A DNA stretch of 64,000 bases from Prochilodus magdalenae (lineage: Eukaryota; Chordata; Actinopteri; Characiformes; Prochilodontidae), in the NCBI GenBank assembly GCA_024036415.1, contig JAMWET010000483.1, forward strand, positions 217,001 through 281,000. The letters run 5' to 3'. The translations under genes and the position numbers were made by a program. Of this stretch, positions 22,958 through 35,574 are shown piece after piece. How positions within the stretch are numbered: position 1 is the first letter of the stretch; every line of letters starts with the position of its first letter. The notes beneath the pieces are model-generated. The model saw nothing but the letters and a program-made list of their open reading frames with translations, searched no databases and was not told where the DNA came from.

Positions 22958-23652
22958 CTCTCACATGCATATGAATTCGAGTGATTCTTAATCCATAGGG
23001 TTTAATACGAGGTCGGCCCACCCTGTACAGCTATAACAGCTTCCACTCTTCTGGGAATGTGGTCTTGGGAATGTTTGGCCATTCTTCCAGAAGCCCAATT
23101 GTGAGATCAGACTGATGTTGGACGAGAAGGCCTGGCTCTCAGTCTCCGCTCAAATCCATCCCAAAGGTGTTCTATCGGGTGGAGGTCAGGACTGTGTGCA
23201 GTCCAGTACCTCCACACCAAACTCGCTCATCCATCTTTATTGACCTTGCTTTGTGCACTGGTGTGCAGTCATGTTGGGACAGGAAGGGGCCGTCCCCAAA
23301 CTGTCCCCACAAAGTTGGGAGCATGGAATGGTCCAGAGTCTCTTGGTCTGCTGAAGCAGTAAGAGTTCCTTTCACTGGAACTAAGGGGCGGAGCCCAACT
23401 CCTGAAAAACACCCCCACAAGATAATCCCCCTCCACCGAACCTTACACTCAGCACAATGCAGTCAGACAAGAACCGTTCTCCTGGCAACCGCCAAACCCA
23501 GACTCGTCCATCGGATTCCCAGATTCTCCAGAGAACACGCCTCCACTGCTGTAGAGTCCAGGGACACTTTGCATCGTGCTTGGTGGTGTAAACTTGGATG
23601 CAGCTGCTCGGACCATGCAAACCCATTCCATGGTGCTCTCTACACGCGACAC
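22958..23652 (-). mobile_element. Tc1 family C fragment (transposase C-terminal half)
   Basis: On the minus strand this matches the 3' two-thirds of family C: 'taatccatagggtttaata' near the end, then coding words equivalent to the FGDGPF...QHD catalytic region (about 23275-23300) and a G-C-FSGVGLRPLVPVKG stretch (about 23375-23415). Frameshifts and substitutions break the frame. It is fused at 22957/22958 to the truncated family D element in opposite orientation. Confidence 0.75.
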
Positions 23653-24469
23653 ACAGACGATGTCAAACTCTTATTTCAAGAAAGTGAACATGGTTCCGTT
23701 TTCCATTCCTGGGCCCCTTTGAAGTTACAGGAGTTACCGTATTACCATATATCAGGGAGAGGCTCACGCTGTTGCGTATGGTGGACTTTCTGGCCGGGCT
23801 AACTTTGCTCTTCCGGCTCAGGCATGCCAAAGCTGCAGCAAGGAAAGTAATTTTCAGTCCGGCTGAACGCAAATAAGAAAGAAGAGAGGAGGATATCTCG
23901 CAAGTGAGCGAAGGGGGGAAAAAACAACGTGTGGTACAAAGAACCAATTACCCTAGGTGCCCTGTGAAGCTAAGCAAATCGGCTCCCAAACCAGAAGGAA
24001 CCTGAAGAGTTACTGCGGCTCCACAATGACTTTTACACTTTCAGATGAATAACCTTCAAGATGCGGCGACGCAGGCCTCAGTCTAAACGCGCTCGGATGG
24101 AAATCCCTCCGAATCTAATTGCTAATCCACTGTGCTGTGGAACCGACTGAGTAAGCATTCTCACACATCATGGGCACCTCTAGAACGTTAATGATTCCGA
24201 AGTTCCCAGCCGGTCTCCTAGTTTGCCACTTTGCTGGTACATTTGCTTCATTTGCATGACTTTTCATCAGACCGGGTCAAAGAGCTCACAGTACCGAAAA
24301 CCAAACGTTCCTTATTAGCTTTATTCTAGCTTACTGCCGCACACCAACACCCTTTAAATACCTAACACTCACGCCTCACGCCTCAGTGCAGCTAAACTGT
24401 AACAACAGGCCCTGTAAAATGAATTGTTTCTGTGATCTGAACACCAGTCTAATCTACAGCTGTACTAAC
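23653..24469. other. Unassigned sequence
   Basis: No gene or recognisable repeat. Unique-looking sequence up to the 39-bp minisatellite. Confidence 0.35.
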
Positions 24470-25445
24470 CCACCCTCCTGTGTGTCTAATGCACAGTCAT
24501 ACTGACCCTCACTCCTCTATGTGTCTAATCCAGAGTCAAACTGACCCTCACGCCTCTCTGTGTCTAATCCACAGTCATACTGACCCTCATTCCTCTATGA
24601 GTCTAATCCACAGTCATACTGACCTTAACTCCTATGTGTCTAATCTACAGTCATACTGACCCTCACTCCTCTATGTGTCTAATCCACAGTCATACTGACC
24701 CTCACTCCTCTATGTGTCTAATCCACAGTCATACTGACCCTCACTCCTCTATGTGTCTAATCCACAGCCATACTGACCCTCAGTCCTCTATGTGTCAAAT
24801 CCACACTCATACTGACCCTCACTCCTCTATGTGTCTAATCCACAGTCATACTGACCCTCACTCCTCTATGTGTCTAATCCACAGCCATACTGACCCTCAC
24901 TCCTCTATGTGTCTAATCTAGTGATACCGATACTCACTCACTCCTCTATGTGTCTAATCCACACTCATACTGACCCTCACTCCTCTATGTGTCTAATACA
25001 CACTCATACTGACCCTCACTCCTCCATTTGTCTAATCCACAGCCATACTTACCCTCAGTCCTCTATGTGTCTAATCTAGTGATACCGATACTCACTCACT
25101 CCTCTATGTGTCTAATCTACAGCCATACTGGCCCTCACTCCTCTCTGTGTCTGATCCACAGTCATACGGACCCTCACTCCTCTATGTGTCTTATCCACAG
25201 TCATACTGACCCTCACTCCTCTATGTGTCTAATCCACAGTCATACTGACCCTCACTCCTCTTTGTGTCTAATTCACAGTCATAATGACCCTCACTCCTCT
25301 ATGTGTCTAATCCACAGCCATATTGTCCCTCACTCCTCTATGTGTCTAATCCACAGTCATATTGACTCTCACTCCTCTATGTGTCTAATCCACAGTCATA
25401 CTGACCCTCACTCCTCTGTGTCTAATCCACAGTCATACTCACTGT
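24470..25445 (+). repeat. 39-bp minisatellite array 1
   Basis: About 24 units read 'cagtcatactgaccctcact' then 'cctctatgtgtctaatcca'. Because 39 is divisible by three, the units read open as MCLIHSHTDPHSS repeats, which are not real proteins. A variant word 'ctagtgataccgatactcac' recurs at 24918 and 25076, evidence of a 158-bp multi-unit duplication. The same unit appears inverted at 33560-34660. Confidence 0.95.
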
Positions 25446-25687
25446 AAAAGACCATAATATAAATCTGGCTGTTCACTGGTATGCAGGGAATGCACTTTTC
25501 TAGTTGAATTCTAATCTGATACAGTAAATTACTGTGACACTAATGCAACTAGTCGACTGTAGACTGTATTACTGAGTTTTCATCCAGTGTAGATATATCA
25601 GATGTATTGAATGCCTTATGCTTCTGGCGTTCTCCCGTTTTGCTGCAGTGGGACTGAAACCCCTAGTATCGTTATTTCCCTTCATCC

Positions 25688-25755
<68 letters not shown>
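25688..25755. repeat. (CT)n microsatellite
   Basis: An uninterrupted CT dinucleotide run of about 66 bp. Confidence 0.98.
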
Positions 25756-25759
<4 letters not shown>

Positions 25760-26544
25760 ATCTCTCCATCTATTTTTGTGTGTGAGTTACAGCAGTGTGG
25801 AGACAGAGACAGCCTACAGCTGGCAAGTGTGCCAAATCAAACGTCCCCTCCAGCCTTGGCTTCTGAATCTCAGGATTAATTGAGACGGTGCATATCGGGG
25901 GCCTAATTACACAGAGCTCTCGCACCTACAGCTCTGCAGGCTACAGCACGGGCTGGCGATAAGGCTTGTGCGTGTCTAACACCCACTGTACTTCCCCAGC
26001 TTGTACACATGTGAGTTAGAAGTTATTTAGAACATGGCTCCTCAGTCCCGTCCTCAGGAACTCCATGTCCACTTCCCGAGACATCCGATCTGAGCCAATG
26101 GGCAGTTGATGGTTACCTGGCTTCGGTTTGCACTACTGGTTGAGATACTTGTAGTTACAATCAATTGCTTACATGTGAAACTCTGCCATCTAAGCGAGCA
26201 GCAATCGTCTACCTTACCTTCCAGACCTTTCCAGCAGTGCTTGCACGTGAAACGAGGTGCCCATGCTTTGTCTTCATCCCCGGCATGCATGCCGAAGTAG
26301 ATGTGTAGCTGTGTAGGCCTCGCACCTCTTAGCAGATGCTTTCACAGAGTACTTTCTCACTCTGGTCTTAATAAATTGGGCGTAGCAGAAAGCGTCTCCC
26401 AGACGCTGCAGCCTCTTGATGCCTTCTAAATTAGATGTAGCTCTGTATCCACTATCCACTCACTCAGCTGGAACAGCAGCTGAAATGGTTTTTTAACACA
26501 CCTGTATGACACTACTTTGTATGCTGTTGGAGAGACTCATTTGG
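25756..26544. other. Unassigned sequence
   Basis: No exon or element recognised. Confidence 0.35.
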
Positions 26545-27166
26545 GAGATGTTTATTGAGCCACATACGCAGAAGTACTGTCTCTCAGTATGGTGTCGGGC
26601 CACCATGTTTGCAAATACAACATGCCAGACGTCTCGGTATGGAGCTGTAGAGGTTCCTAATGGTGTCCTGTCCTAATCCATCCCATGCAGCTTGAATATT
26701 CCCACCCAGTTCCTACAGATGGTGGGGTAGGGGTGGAGGTGAAGTGACACATGACAACAAATCACTCATCAGCTGACCACGGTGCCTCCACACACGGATT
26801 CGTTGGTCGTCTCCACCAAGACAAAAGCGGGACTCGTCACTGAAGATGACCCACTGCCAGTCCGAGTCACTCCATGACAGTCTGGTACGACACCATTGCA
26901 GTCTTTGGTGACGGTGACGTGGTGTTAAGGGTAGGTGTGGTAAGGGTCTGGGTGCATGTAGTCCTGCGTCGTGCAGTCGTCTGCCGATGGTGCTGGCACT
27001 AACAGGATGACTCAGGGAGGCATCACTGCCCGCGGAATGTCCGCAGTCTTGGCTGTTGGGTCAGTCAGGTGATGTGCAACATGCCCCATCCTTGCTTACG
27101 TCACATGTGCAGCAGAAAGTGTCAATGGCGAACCTACCCACCAGGTTTCATTCCTGTCGGGTGATT
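26545..27166 (-). mobile_element. Tc1 family A copy (partial)
   Basis: The minus strand carries the A-family 3' region ('tttattgagccacatacgca'), the C-terminal transposase segment and the first-Asp region ('gactcgtcactgaagatgac' at 26834), joined across the same internal deletion as in the other copies. Both terminal repeats are missing or degraded. The left part ends against a LINE-like 3' tail at 27166. Confidence 0.8.
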
Positions 27167-27520
27167 CCTGGTCTCTTACTCCTCCTGTCTCAACCCTCTT
27201 GTCCGGCCCCTCATCTGTTTCTGGCTCCGCCCCTTCCCAGGTGTCTCTCGTTAGCCCTTGTTGTTTTATACTCCATGTTGTGCCCTGTGTTCTTGCTTGC
27301 CGTTAGTTCCCCTGCTGGTGTTTTGTTTCCATTCCAGTCGTGTTGTCTCCTTGTCTGTTTGCTTTGTCTTCCTGTTGGTTATTTGTCTCCTGGTTTGTTG
27401 TTTTTGTAATCTAGTTCAGTATTTCTCAGTTTGTTAGTTGTTTTCTTTGGTTTGTGGTCTTCTTTACTCGTCATTAAAACACTTTGCATCCCGTCTCCTC
27501 GTCCTGTCCCCATGTAACAG
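27166..27520 (+). mobile_element. LINE-like 3' end fragment
   Basis: The T/C-rich 3' tail-like sequence has 'cattaaaacactttgcatcc' and terminal 'cctgtccccatgtaaca', parallel to the 17735-18036 fragment. It abuts the preceding Tc1 copy. Confidence 0.45.
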
Positions 27521-28611
27521 CTACTTCCTAATGGTAGAACCCTGTAGCCTAGCCTGCTACCGCTACAAGCGTATCTGTGCTAGCAGACTCCAAAAAACAC
27601 AATTATCAAAACTGAAAATGAGTTTAATGGGTCCTCAACATGACATTAAACCCTATGCCAATTAGAGGATGTTCCTAGCACCGTACGTCCCAATCAAGAG
27701 CCATTAGACGAGCTTGATTTTGAGTGCTTTCCACCGTTCCACCGTTGAAACGGGTGCTAGCATGTGTACCAGATAACAAAGATCTACAGATCTCACAGTG
27801 TGTATTTTGAATCGTAAACAGCATGTGCTTCTTCTCCTCCCAGGAGAGTCCCACCAGGTTAGGGAAGTTAGAAGATCACACGGTTACCTTCATAGAGCGA
27901 GCTGCGAGAGTTTCCCTCATCAGTCTCCTGCAGAAAAACACCCAGCTCACCTATTTCCAACAAGCCAACTCCTTGTTTATGGTATGAGATACAAAGGTGA
28001 CCCTGGGGACGTATACCCCCCACTCCACAGTAAACAGAAAAGGACGGAAAGGAGCCAATAAAGTACTTTTTTAATGGGCACTCTTTGGAGCGCTTACCGC
28101 TGATGGAGGAGTGAAACTTTCACTGGAGTGCCTGAAGCACAGCGCTTTCAGAGAGGCGCAGATGAGAAGACCTTTTCTGGAGGATCCTGGCGGAGCAGAG
28201 GAGTGTCAGAGGGAGAGGGAGAGAGATGGAGAGTGGGGGAGAGAGAGGAAGAAGAGGATTAGATCTGTGAACTGAATCGGGCACACAGAGCTACAGAGAC
28301 TCCAGCGACAGATAGAAAAGGCAGCCTCCAGTCAGTGATATCTCTAGGCACTTGGGAAAGCTGCCCTTCTGCATTGATCTAGGACCAGGCTCCGGAACCC
28401 GTAATCCCTACCTCAAGACGAATGATTTACTGTATCAACCCCACAACAATCCTGTCACGTTCAAGCGAATTCTCTGAAATGGCTTCCATGAAAGAGCCCG
28501 TATCATGGACACTGTCTTTTCCTGAACTCCTCAGGTCAAATAAGAGTCGTTCATGAGCAGAGCCCCGGAATGTATCGCCCGTATGATCCGTATTTAGGGA
28601 AGCTAGGGGAC
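27521..28611. other. Unassigned sequence
   Basis: Unique-looking with a short GA-rich tract near 28205-28260. No gene was recognised. Confidence 0.35.
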
Positions 28612-29112
28612 TGAAACGTGGCTAGTAGCTATGATTGGATTGGACATGGACTGGACAGGTGTCTGGATGTAGCCCACATCAATGTCCAGACACTCTTCCA
28701 TCAAAGACTGTGTCAATTGGTCCAGATTTGGTGGATGCCTTCCCTGGCACAATTCCGAAGAGAATTCCCTGTAGACTGGGATTTGTGCCACTGCTGGTAG
28801 ACCCGTATGACCGTATGCTTCCATACACCTGCAGATACAGCTACTTCCTCCACACTATTCTCTTTGGCCACACCCACATGCAGTCACTCCTTTTAGCCAA
28901 TCATTAACATCTGCTCTGGAGCGTTTTCCACACATGGAATCATACATTCCCTGCACTGTAGCACCTCTTCCCAATCTATGGATCCCATCACTCTCACCCC
29001 GCAGGTATTAATAGCCCCATCATCCTCGTGCAGCGCCATCTGCAGGAGCCTGAAGTTACTACCACCTTGAACACCCAAGGTGACTCATTTTGGTCCAGTG
29101 AGTTTATACACC
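28612..29112 (-). mobile_element. Tc1 family B copy (non-autonomous)
   Basis: It corresponds along its length to 38868-39335 and 62502-62996, reversed. Its 5' end lies at about 29112 with 'tcattttggtccagtgag', which in reverse complement gives CTCACTGGACCAAAATGA. It contains the helix-turn-helix-like segment and the C-terminal GRHPPNLDQLTQSLMEE segment without a catalytic core. Confidence 0.7.
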
Positions 29113-29117
29113 TATTA

Positions 29118-29365
29118 GGATTTCCCTTTACTGGAGCTTGGACACTTGGCATTATCCCTCCTCCACCAAACTTTACAGACGGCACAGTGCAGTCAGGCAC
29201 GTTCTCCTGGCATTCGCCAAACCCAGACTCGTCCATCAGCCTGCCAGATAGAGAAACGTGAGTCCAGGGGCGGTGCTCTACACCACTCCATCCAAAGTTT
29301 GGCATTGTACTTGGTGATGTAGTAAGGAACTCTGCAGTAACTGGGTGAGCAGAGTGTTGAAGACC
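29118..29365 (-). mobile_element. Tc1 family C or D fragment
   Basis: The minus strand encodes the RVWVWRMPGE segment (about 29195-29225) and the VKFGGGG segment (about 29160-29175) typical of Tc1 transposases between the first and second catalytic residues. It directly abuts the family B copy. Confidence 0.65.
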
Positions 29366-30318
29366 CTGCTCTGTAACTTTGCACAGTCTGCCACTTTAGC
29401 TCATGTGGTCACTCCAGGTGCAGCAGCGGCATCAGAGCGCACAGGATGGGCAGTAGCTCTGCATTAGACCACACAGTTGGGGCAGCAGCTCAGCTCAGGA
29501 CAAGGGAACATACAGACAGTTAGCTCTGACCGAATGACTGAGGGCACTTTTGGCAGTTAGCAGGGGAACTAATTACCATAGGCTCGACTGAACAGGTAGA
29601 TGTTAAGCCTAGACTTGAAGATTGGCTTTGATTTAAAAGGCTCCGCCCCCTGATGTAATGTTATTAATTCTAGGTACTAATAGTGAGCCTGCACCTCGAG
29701 TTCACGTGTTGGGCCATAGTATGAGGTAAGTTTACTCAGGACCTGAGGAGCAAGGCCATTACACCACGTAACAGAGCTCAACTCACCATCAGCATATCTG
29801 GCCTCCACCGAGATCAATATGTTCAACGTGCAACAGGGGTCAGGAAAGGTCGACAGAGTCAGGAATGACATTTAACTTAATGGCACTGCGACGCGGATAA
29901 TGTGTGTACAAAACGTGTGATAATCCACCTGGAGTTGAAACAACATGCTACTAAGCAACTGAAATAAGACCTCATTAAGACTGACCTTTGCAATCAAATG
30001 AAGGGGAAATCAGCATAAGCTGAAAGAGAGGAGGAGAAAATGCGGCGCGGCGAACGGCGGGGCAGTAATGCAGGTCTTATTTCGGTGGCAAATGTTAATT
30101 TTGATTAGTGCAAATTATTACGCTGGAGGCAAAGTAGAGGCCAGACCGAACGTGTGTGCTAGACGAGGATCTGAGGGAAGCTAAATGAATCACTGGTTTA
30201 AATGAGACGGATGGATGAGTGGAAGAGAAAACGGAGCGGTCAGTGAATAGATAAACAGACAGATGGAAGGATGGATAAGTGTGAGCTCCTGGGAACAAAA
30301 TATAATGAATAGCCTGCG
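29366..30318. other. Unique sequence with candidate conserved element at ~29960-30160
   Basis: High-complexity sequence around 29985-30140 contains homeodomain-like words ('gcaaatgttaattttgatta', 'gtgcaaattattacgctgg') and CpG-containing 'gcggcgcggcgaac'. No repeat relatives were found in the window. Confidence 0.25.
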
Positions 30319-31261
30319 ATGGGGGAGAGTCTACGAAATGAACCTATTCACTCTTCACCCACAAAGCTTTACAGAACATTAGCCTTTTCGTTTCCAGACT
30401 CCCTACTTTCAATTAGCTTCAACTACGGCTGGCACGATTTACCAAATCCATAATTGGTTTGATACGATGTTATACAGCGAAAATCGGCCTTCCTTAATAC
30501 ACTCATCATCCAAAGAATAGTGGCAGGAGGTGTGGGAGTGCAGTGGTGTTGGGAAGGAGGATAAAGGTGACCAGGATCAATAACTGATGATAAATTTAGA
30601 CTGATATGATCAATATTTGTTGAGCTACACATACAGAAGTCTGTCTCTCAGCATAACCCAACATGACGTCTCGGTATGGAGCTGTAGAGGTTTCTAATGG
30701 TGCCCTGTGATAATCCAACCCATGCAGCTTGAACATCCTCACAGTCCCTGCAGATGGTGCGGTAGGGGTGGAGGTGGAGTCACCCCAGGTCTTCTGGAAG
30801 TATGGCAACAAACGGTTCATCTTGGTGCTGACCACGGTGCCTCCACATAGGATTCGTTGGTCGTCTCCACCAAGACCAAAGCGGGACTCGTCACTGAAGA
30901 TGACCCGCTGCCATTCTGAGTCACTCCATGACAGTCTGGTACGACACCACTGCAGTCTTTGGTGACGGTGACGTGGTGTTAAGGACAGTCGTCGTAGGGG
31001 TCTGTGTGCAATTAGTCCTGTGTGGTGCAGCCGTCTGCCAGTGGTGTTGGAACTAACAGGATGAGGACATGGAGGCTTACGTGGGTCACCCAGATCATTC
31101 ATGTCGCTGACTATGCTAGTTTCCGTACACCTGGAACGTTACATCGATAAGACCATCCCACTTCCCGGAGCCCTAGGATGCGACCCTTCTCCAACTTCTC
31201 CAACTCTTCCAACCGCTCCAACTGCTTTCGAAATCAACCGACTTTCCTCTAGGCATGCTTC
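30319..31261. repeat. Tandem segmental duplication, copy 1 (943 bp)
   Basis: It begins 'atgggggagagtctacgaaa' and ends just before 'catgggggag' at 31261. It contains unique DNA, a family A Tc1 copy and a CAACTTCTC-rich tail, and is highly similar to 31262-32229. Compared with copy 2 it lacks about 27 bp near 30655 and one short 'cttctccaa' unit. Confidence 0.95.
30500..31082 (-). mobile_element. Tc1 family A copy inside the duplication (1)
   Basis: The 3' terminus CACTCATCATCCAAAGAAT starts at 30500 after a TA (30498-30499). The transposase remnant is one of the best preserved in the window. On the minus strand it reads WSDSEWQRVIFSDESRFGLG (around 30885-30930), which includes the first catalytic Asp, then jumps into C-terminal sequence. 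The 5' terminal repeat is absent. Confidence 0.85.
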
Positions 31262-32229
31262 ATGGGGGAGAGTCTACGAAATGAACCTATTCACTCTTCA
31301 CCCGCAAAGCTTTACAGAACATTAGCCTTTTCGTTTCCAGACTCCCTACTTTCAATTAGCTACAACTACGGCTGGCACGATTTACCAAATCCATAATTGG
31401 TTTGATACGATGTTATACAGCGAAAATCGGCCTTCCTTAATACACTCATCATCCAAAGAATAGTGGCAGGAGGTGTGGGAGTGCAGTGCTGTCGGGAAGG
31501 AGGATAAAGGTGACCAGGATCAATAACTGATGATAAATTTAGACTGATATGATCAATATTTATTGAGCTACACATACAGAAGTCTGTCTTTCAGTATGGC
31601 GCCGGGCCGCCATGTTTGCTAACCCAACATGACGTCTCGGTATGGCGCTGTAGAGGTTTCTAATGGTGTCCTGTGATAATCCAACCCATGCAGCTTGAAC
31701 ATCCTCACAGTCCCTGCAGATGGTGCGGTAGGGGTGGAGGTGGAGTGACCCCAGGTCTTCTGGAAGTATGGCAACAAACGGTTCATCTCGGTGCTGACCG
31801 CGGTGCCTCCACATAGGATTCGTTGGGCGTCTCCACCGAGACCAAAGCGGGACTCGTCACTGAAGATGACCCGCTGCCATTCTGAGTCACTCCATGACAG
31901 TCTGGTTCGACACCACTGCAGTCTTTGGTGACGGTGACGTGGTGTTAAGGACAGTCGTGGTAACGGTCTGTGTGCATGTAGTCCTGTGTGGTGCAGCCGT
32001 CTGCCAGTGGTGTTGGAACTAACAGGATGAGGACATGGAGGCTTACGTGGGTCACCCAGATCATTCATGTCGCTGACTATGCTAGTTTCCGTACATCTGG
32101 AACGTTACATCGATAAGACCATCCCACTTCCCGGAGCCCTAGGATGCTATCCTTCTCCAACTTCTCCAACTTCTCCAACTCTTCCAACCGCTCCAACTGC
32201 TTTCGAACTCTTCTCTGAGGCATGCTTCA
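31262..32229. repeat. Tandem segmental duplication, copy 2 (~968 bp)
   Basis: It matches copy 1 from 'atgggggagagtctacgaaa' to 'aggcatgcttca', with few substitutions. It retains 'cgccgggccgccatgtttgc' (about 31600), which copy 1 lost. Confidence 0.95.
31443..32043 (-). mobile_element. Tc1 family A copy inside the duplication (2)
   Basis: Sister of 30500-31082. A 149-codon minus-strand frame still reads through both halves of the deleted transposase, including the FSDESRFGLGGD segment. The 3' terminus starts at 31443 after a TA. The second and third catalytic positions are absent, so it cannot encode an active enzyme. Confidence 0.85.
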
Positions 32230-33555
32230 CTTGCAAAGAACGCTACCAACACAACAGCACAAGTCTGAATGGACAGGCTGCACTCCAGGACAACCTTATA
32301 TAGTCAGCCAGGTACAGCGATATGTAACTGAACCCACCACCACGTTGCTTTCATCGATGATGGGTGTAGTTCGTCCCTACGTTGTTTGTTGTATCCTCAT
32401 CTGTCACGGCGTTCCATTAAGTGGCAAACTATCAATTACACCAAACCATCTTCAAAGTGACACCAGATCAGAATGACCGCGGGCCTCCTGCTGTGAATTA
32501 AACACAAGCATCTTAAATTCCCTGATGCTCTCAGCTGTCGAGTGTTTTGGTTTTTTCCGCTCCACACATATTTAGAAACGACCCGTTTCATGAGCGCTGA
32601 TGAGGGAGGGACCTCCAGCTGCTTCAATTTATTTCCACTTTCATGCCTTTCATTATCATCTTTCTTCCCTTGAATGTCAACATATTGGACTAATAGAAGT
32701 TACTGGTGCATACAAGCCACTTAATTTCCAGCGTAATTCCAACAATGGAGCCACCGCTATGGTGACTGGTCAGTCCAAGCCAGGTGGGAATAGATTCCAG
32801 AGGACGTCTAATGACAGAGATTGGCAGTGGAAGCGGCAAACAGTCTTAGACGCTTAGCTTTCCGTTTGATACGCAGACCTTACGACCCTGAAATTAAACA
32901 AACAACGGCGAGCACGGCTCAATCAGTCCCCGAGCACATATCCCAGGATTATCCCCTCGCATGAAGCCGACCGGGCCTCCACCGCGTGCTGCTGTGTAGG
33001 GTCTCTTGTTCCCTCTCGCTCCCTCTCTCTCTCTTTATCTGACGGATATCTGTAGACGGCATGCAGGTCACGCGCCATAGTTAGACCATGCCCAGCATAC
33101 ATTAACTCCTACATTAAACACAAGCCCTGTCACAGGAGTCTGATGCTGTTTGAAGCCTCTCCTCTCTCTCTAGTCCAGAGTTTGCGTGCTGCCCCTTCGC
33201 CCCCTACCCCCTACACGATCCCCAATTCCCTGCCGGGGAAGCTCAACCCTGGGCTGCCATCGCCTGTCACTCAAACTCAGCCCAATGTGAGCTAGCAGGG
33301 TGTCTCTCGGTATGGAAGGGAGTGAATTGAGGAGGTTGTAGTTAAATAAAACACACCGTGAACTGGCGAGTGCCAAAGACCTCCCCTGACATCGAGCCAG
33401 GCAAACACCGGGAAGGTGCTTCGCTCTCAGATTCGGCCGCGTCTATTTGGCAATTGGGTTATTTCCATACAGCCAACAAAACAATATCGAGGGAGAAGGT
33501 CAGGAAGTACGAGAGGGAGACGTCTACGACATTATTCATAATAATAATAATACTG
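32230..33555. other. Unassigned sequence; short CT tract and (AAT)n at the end
   Basis: Mostly unique DNA. The block 32440-32640 is high-complexity and could be a conserved element. A short (CTCC/CT) run lies at about 33018-33035 and a short (AAT)n at 33537-33552. No exon recognised. Confidence 0.3.
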
Positions 33556-33559
33556 TGGA

Positions 33560-34660
33560 TTAGACACATAGAGGAGTGAGGGTCAGTGTGACTGTGGATT
33601 AGACACATAGAGGAGTGAGGGTCAGAATGACTGCAGATTAGACACATAGAGGAGTGAGGGTCAGCATGACTGTGGATTAGACACATAGGGGATTGAGGGT
33701 CAGTATGACTGTGGATTAGACACATAGAGGAGTGAGGGTCAGTATGACTGTGGATTAGACACATAGAGGAGTGAGGGTCAGCATAACTGTGGATTAGACA
33801 CATAGGTGAGTAAGGGGCAGGATGACTGTGGATTAGACACACAGAGGAGCGAGGGTCAGTATGACTGGATTAGACACATAGGTGAGTGAGGGTCAGCATT
33901 ACTGTGGATTAGACACATAGGTGAGTGAGGGTCAGTATGGCTGGATTAAACACATAGGGGATTGAGGGTCAGCATGACTGTGGATTAGACACATAGAGGA
34001 GTGAGGGTCAGTATGACTGTGGATTAGACACATAGGTGAGTGAGGGTCAGTATGACTGTGGATTAGACACATAGGGGATTGAGGGTCAGTATGACTGTGG
34101 ATTAGACACATAGAGGAGTGAGGGTCAGTAATGACTGCAGATTAGACACATAGAGGAGTGAGGGTCAGTATAACTGTGGATTAGACACATGGAGGAGTGA
34201 GGGTCAGTATGACTGTTGATTAGACACTTGGAGGAGTAAGGGTCAGTATGGCTGTGGATTAGACACACAGAGGAGTGAGGGTCAGTATAACTGTGGATTA
34301 GACACATAGGTGAGTAAGGGGCAGGATGACTGTGGATTAGACACACAGAGGAGCGAGGGTCAGTATGACTGGATTAGACACATAGGTGAGTGAGGGTCAG
34401 TATGACTGTGGATTAGACACACAGTGAGTGAGGGTCAGTATGAATGTGGATTAGACACACAGAGGAGTGAGGGTCAGCATGACTGCAGATTAGGCACATA
34501 GAGGAGTGAGGGTCAGCATGACTGTGGATTAGACACAGAGGAGTAAGGGTCAGTATGACTATGCATTAGACACACAGAGGAGTGAGGGTCAGTATAACTG
34601 CAGATTAGACACACAGAGGAGTGAGGGTCAGCATGACCGCAGATTAGACACTTAAATAAA
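33560..34660 (-). repeat. 39-bp minisatellite array 2 (inverted relative to array 1)
   Basis: About 28 units read 'gtggattagacacatagagg' then 'agtgagggtcagtatgact', the exact reverse complement of the unit at 24470-25445. Variant units (acacatggaggag, acataggtgagtg, acataggggattg) are interspersed. A multi-unit block including 'taaggggcaggatgactgtg' repeats at about 33812 and 34315. Confidence 0.95.
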
Positions 34661-35574
34661 ACAATGCTAGATGCTTAAACAAGCCTATTCTGTAGGTTTT
34701 TCAATCCTACCTGAAATTCTCACACATTTGGGTATCTGGCGTGTCTACCATCCCACGTACTGTTAAATAAGACAACCCAGTCGGTCTGTGGGCCGCCTAC
34801 GTCAAGTGAGGGCTCATTAGATTAATACCACCTCCATTGGAGAACGCCTGCCCACACTTTCAGAGCTACATCTGCACCATTTCTACCGGCAGCATTATGT
34901 GGAAACTAAGAGCTGAGCTCCGGAACTGCTCTGTCGTCGGTGCACCTGTGGGGATAAAGTTGAGTTTTGATGGCAGTGTCCGGCTACAGTCTGGTTCCAG
35001 CCATCTGGTGGTGAACATGGAGGAGGAGGTCATGGCCACTGTTTCTTCTTATCCCCAGTTAAATTGATGCATCTATGTACATGAGAAGAAAAAATAAATA
35101 GGGAGTAAAGTAGCGGATATTGTTGGTGCCTTTGTTGAGTTAGGTCAATAGCTAGCTATGTTAGCCAGCATGCTAACCCATCAATAAAGCTAGCCATGAA
35201 TGCATGCAGTTAGGTTTCCATGCGAATTCCATTCAGATGTGTGCTAGCCAGCGTTCCTGGACCTTGAACATGCCCATACGTGACAGGGCAAGCGGTCTGG
35301 AGCACACCCACGGGGGACTAACTTGGGGTGGTGTAAGTGACTTACGACCTGCTAGTGTGAATGTAGGGTTAGACCTTGTTTCTTGTTCCTTGTCTCTTAA
35401 CTGATAATCATATTGGGCATAGGGATCATCATACAGATGTTCATCAGACACTGCTTCCTAACTCTGGGCACTCGATTCTATTACGGTCCACTAAAGATCC
35501 AGGCCAAAAATTGACATTTATGCAAATGCTATGGAAGCCCATTTCCGCCACCTAAAGGACTAAAATCCCAAATA
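34661..35574. other. Unassigned sequence
   Basis: A 76-codon plus-strand frame at 34837-35067 is present but shows no domain or splice context that I recognise. The remainder is unique-looking. Confidence 0.3.

Noticed and set aside
24470..25445. CRISPR-like regular repeats
   Set aside because: Units are tandem 39-mers without spacers, in a genome with vertebrate repeats; they are a minisatellite.
24634..25447. Proteins with 13-residue repeats (HSHTDPHSS)
   Set aside because: The repeat length is a multiple of three, so the frame stays open; no start context, domain or flanking exon supports a gene.
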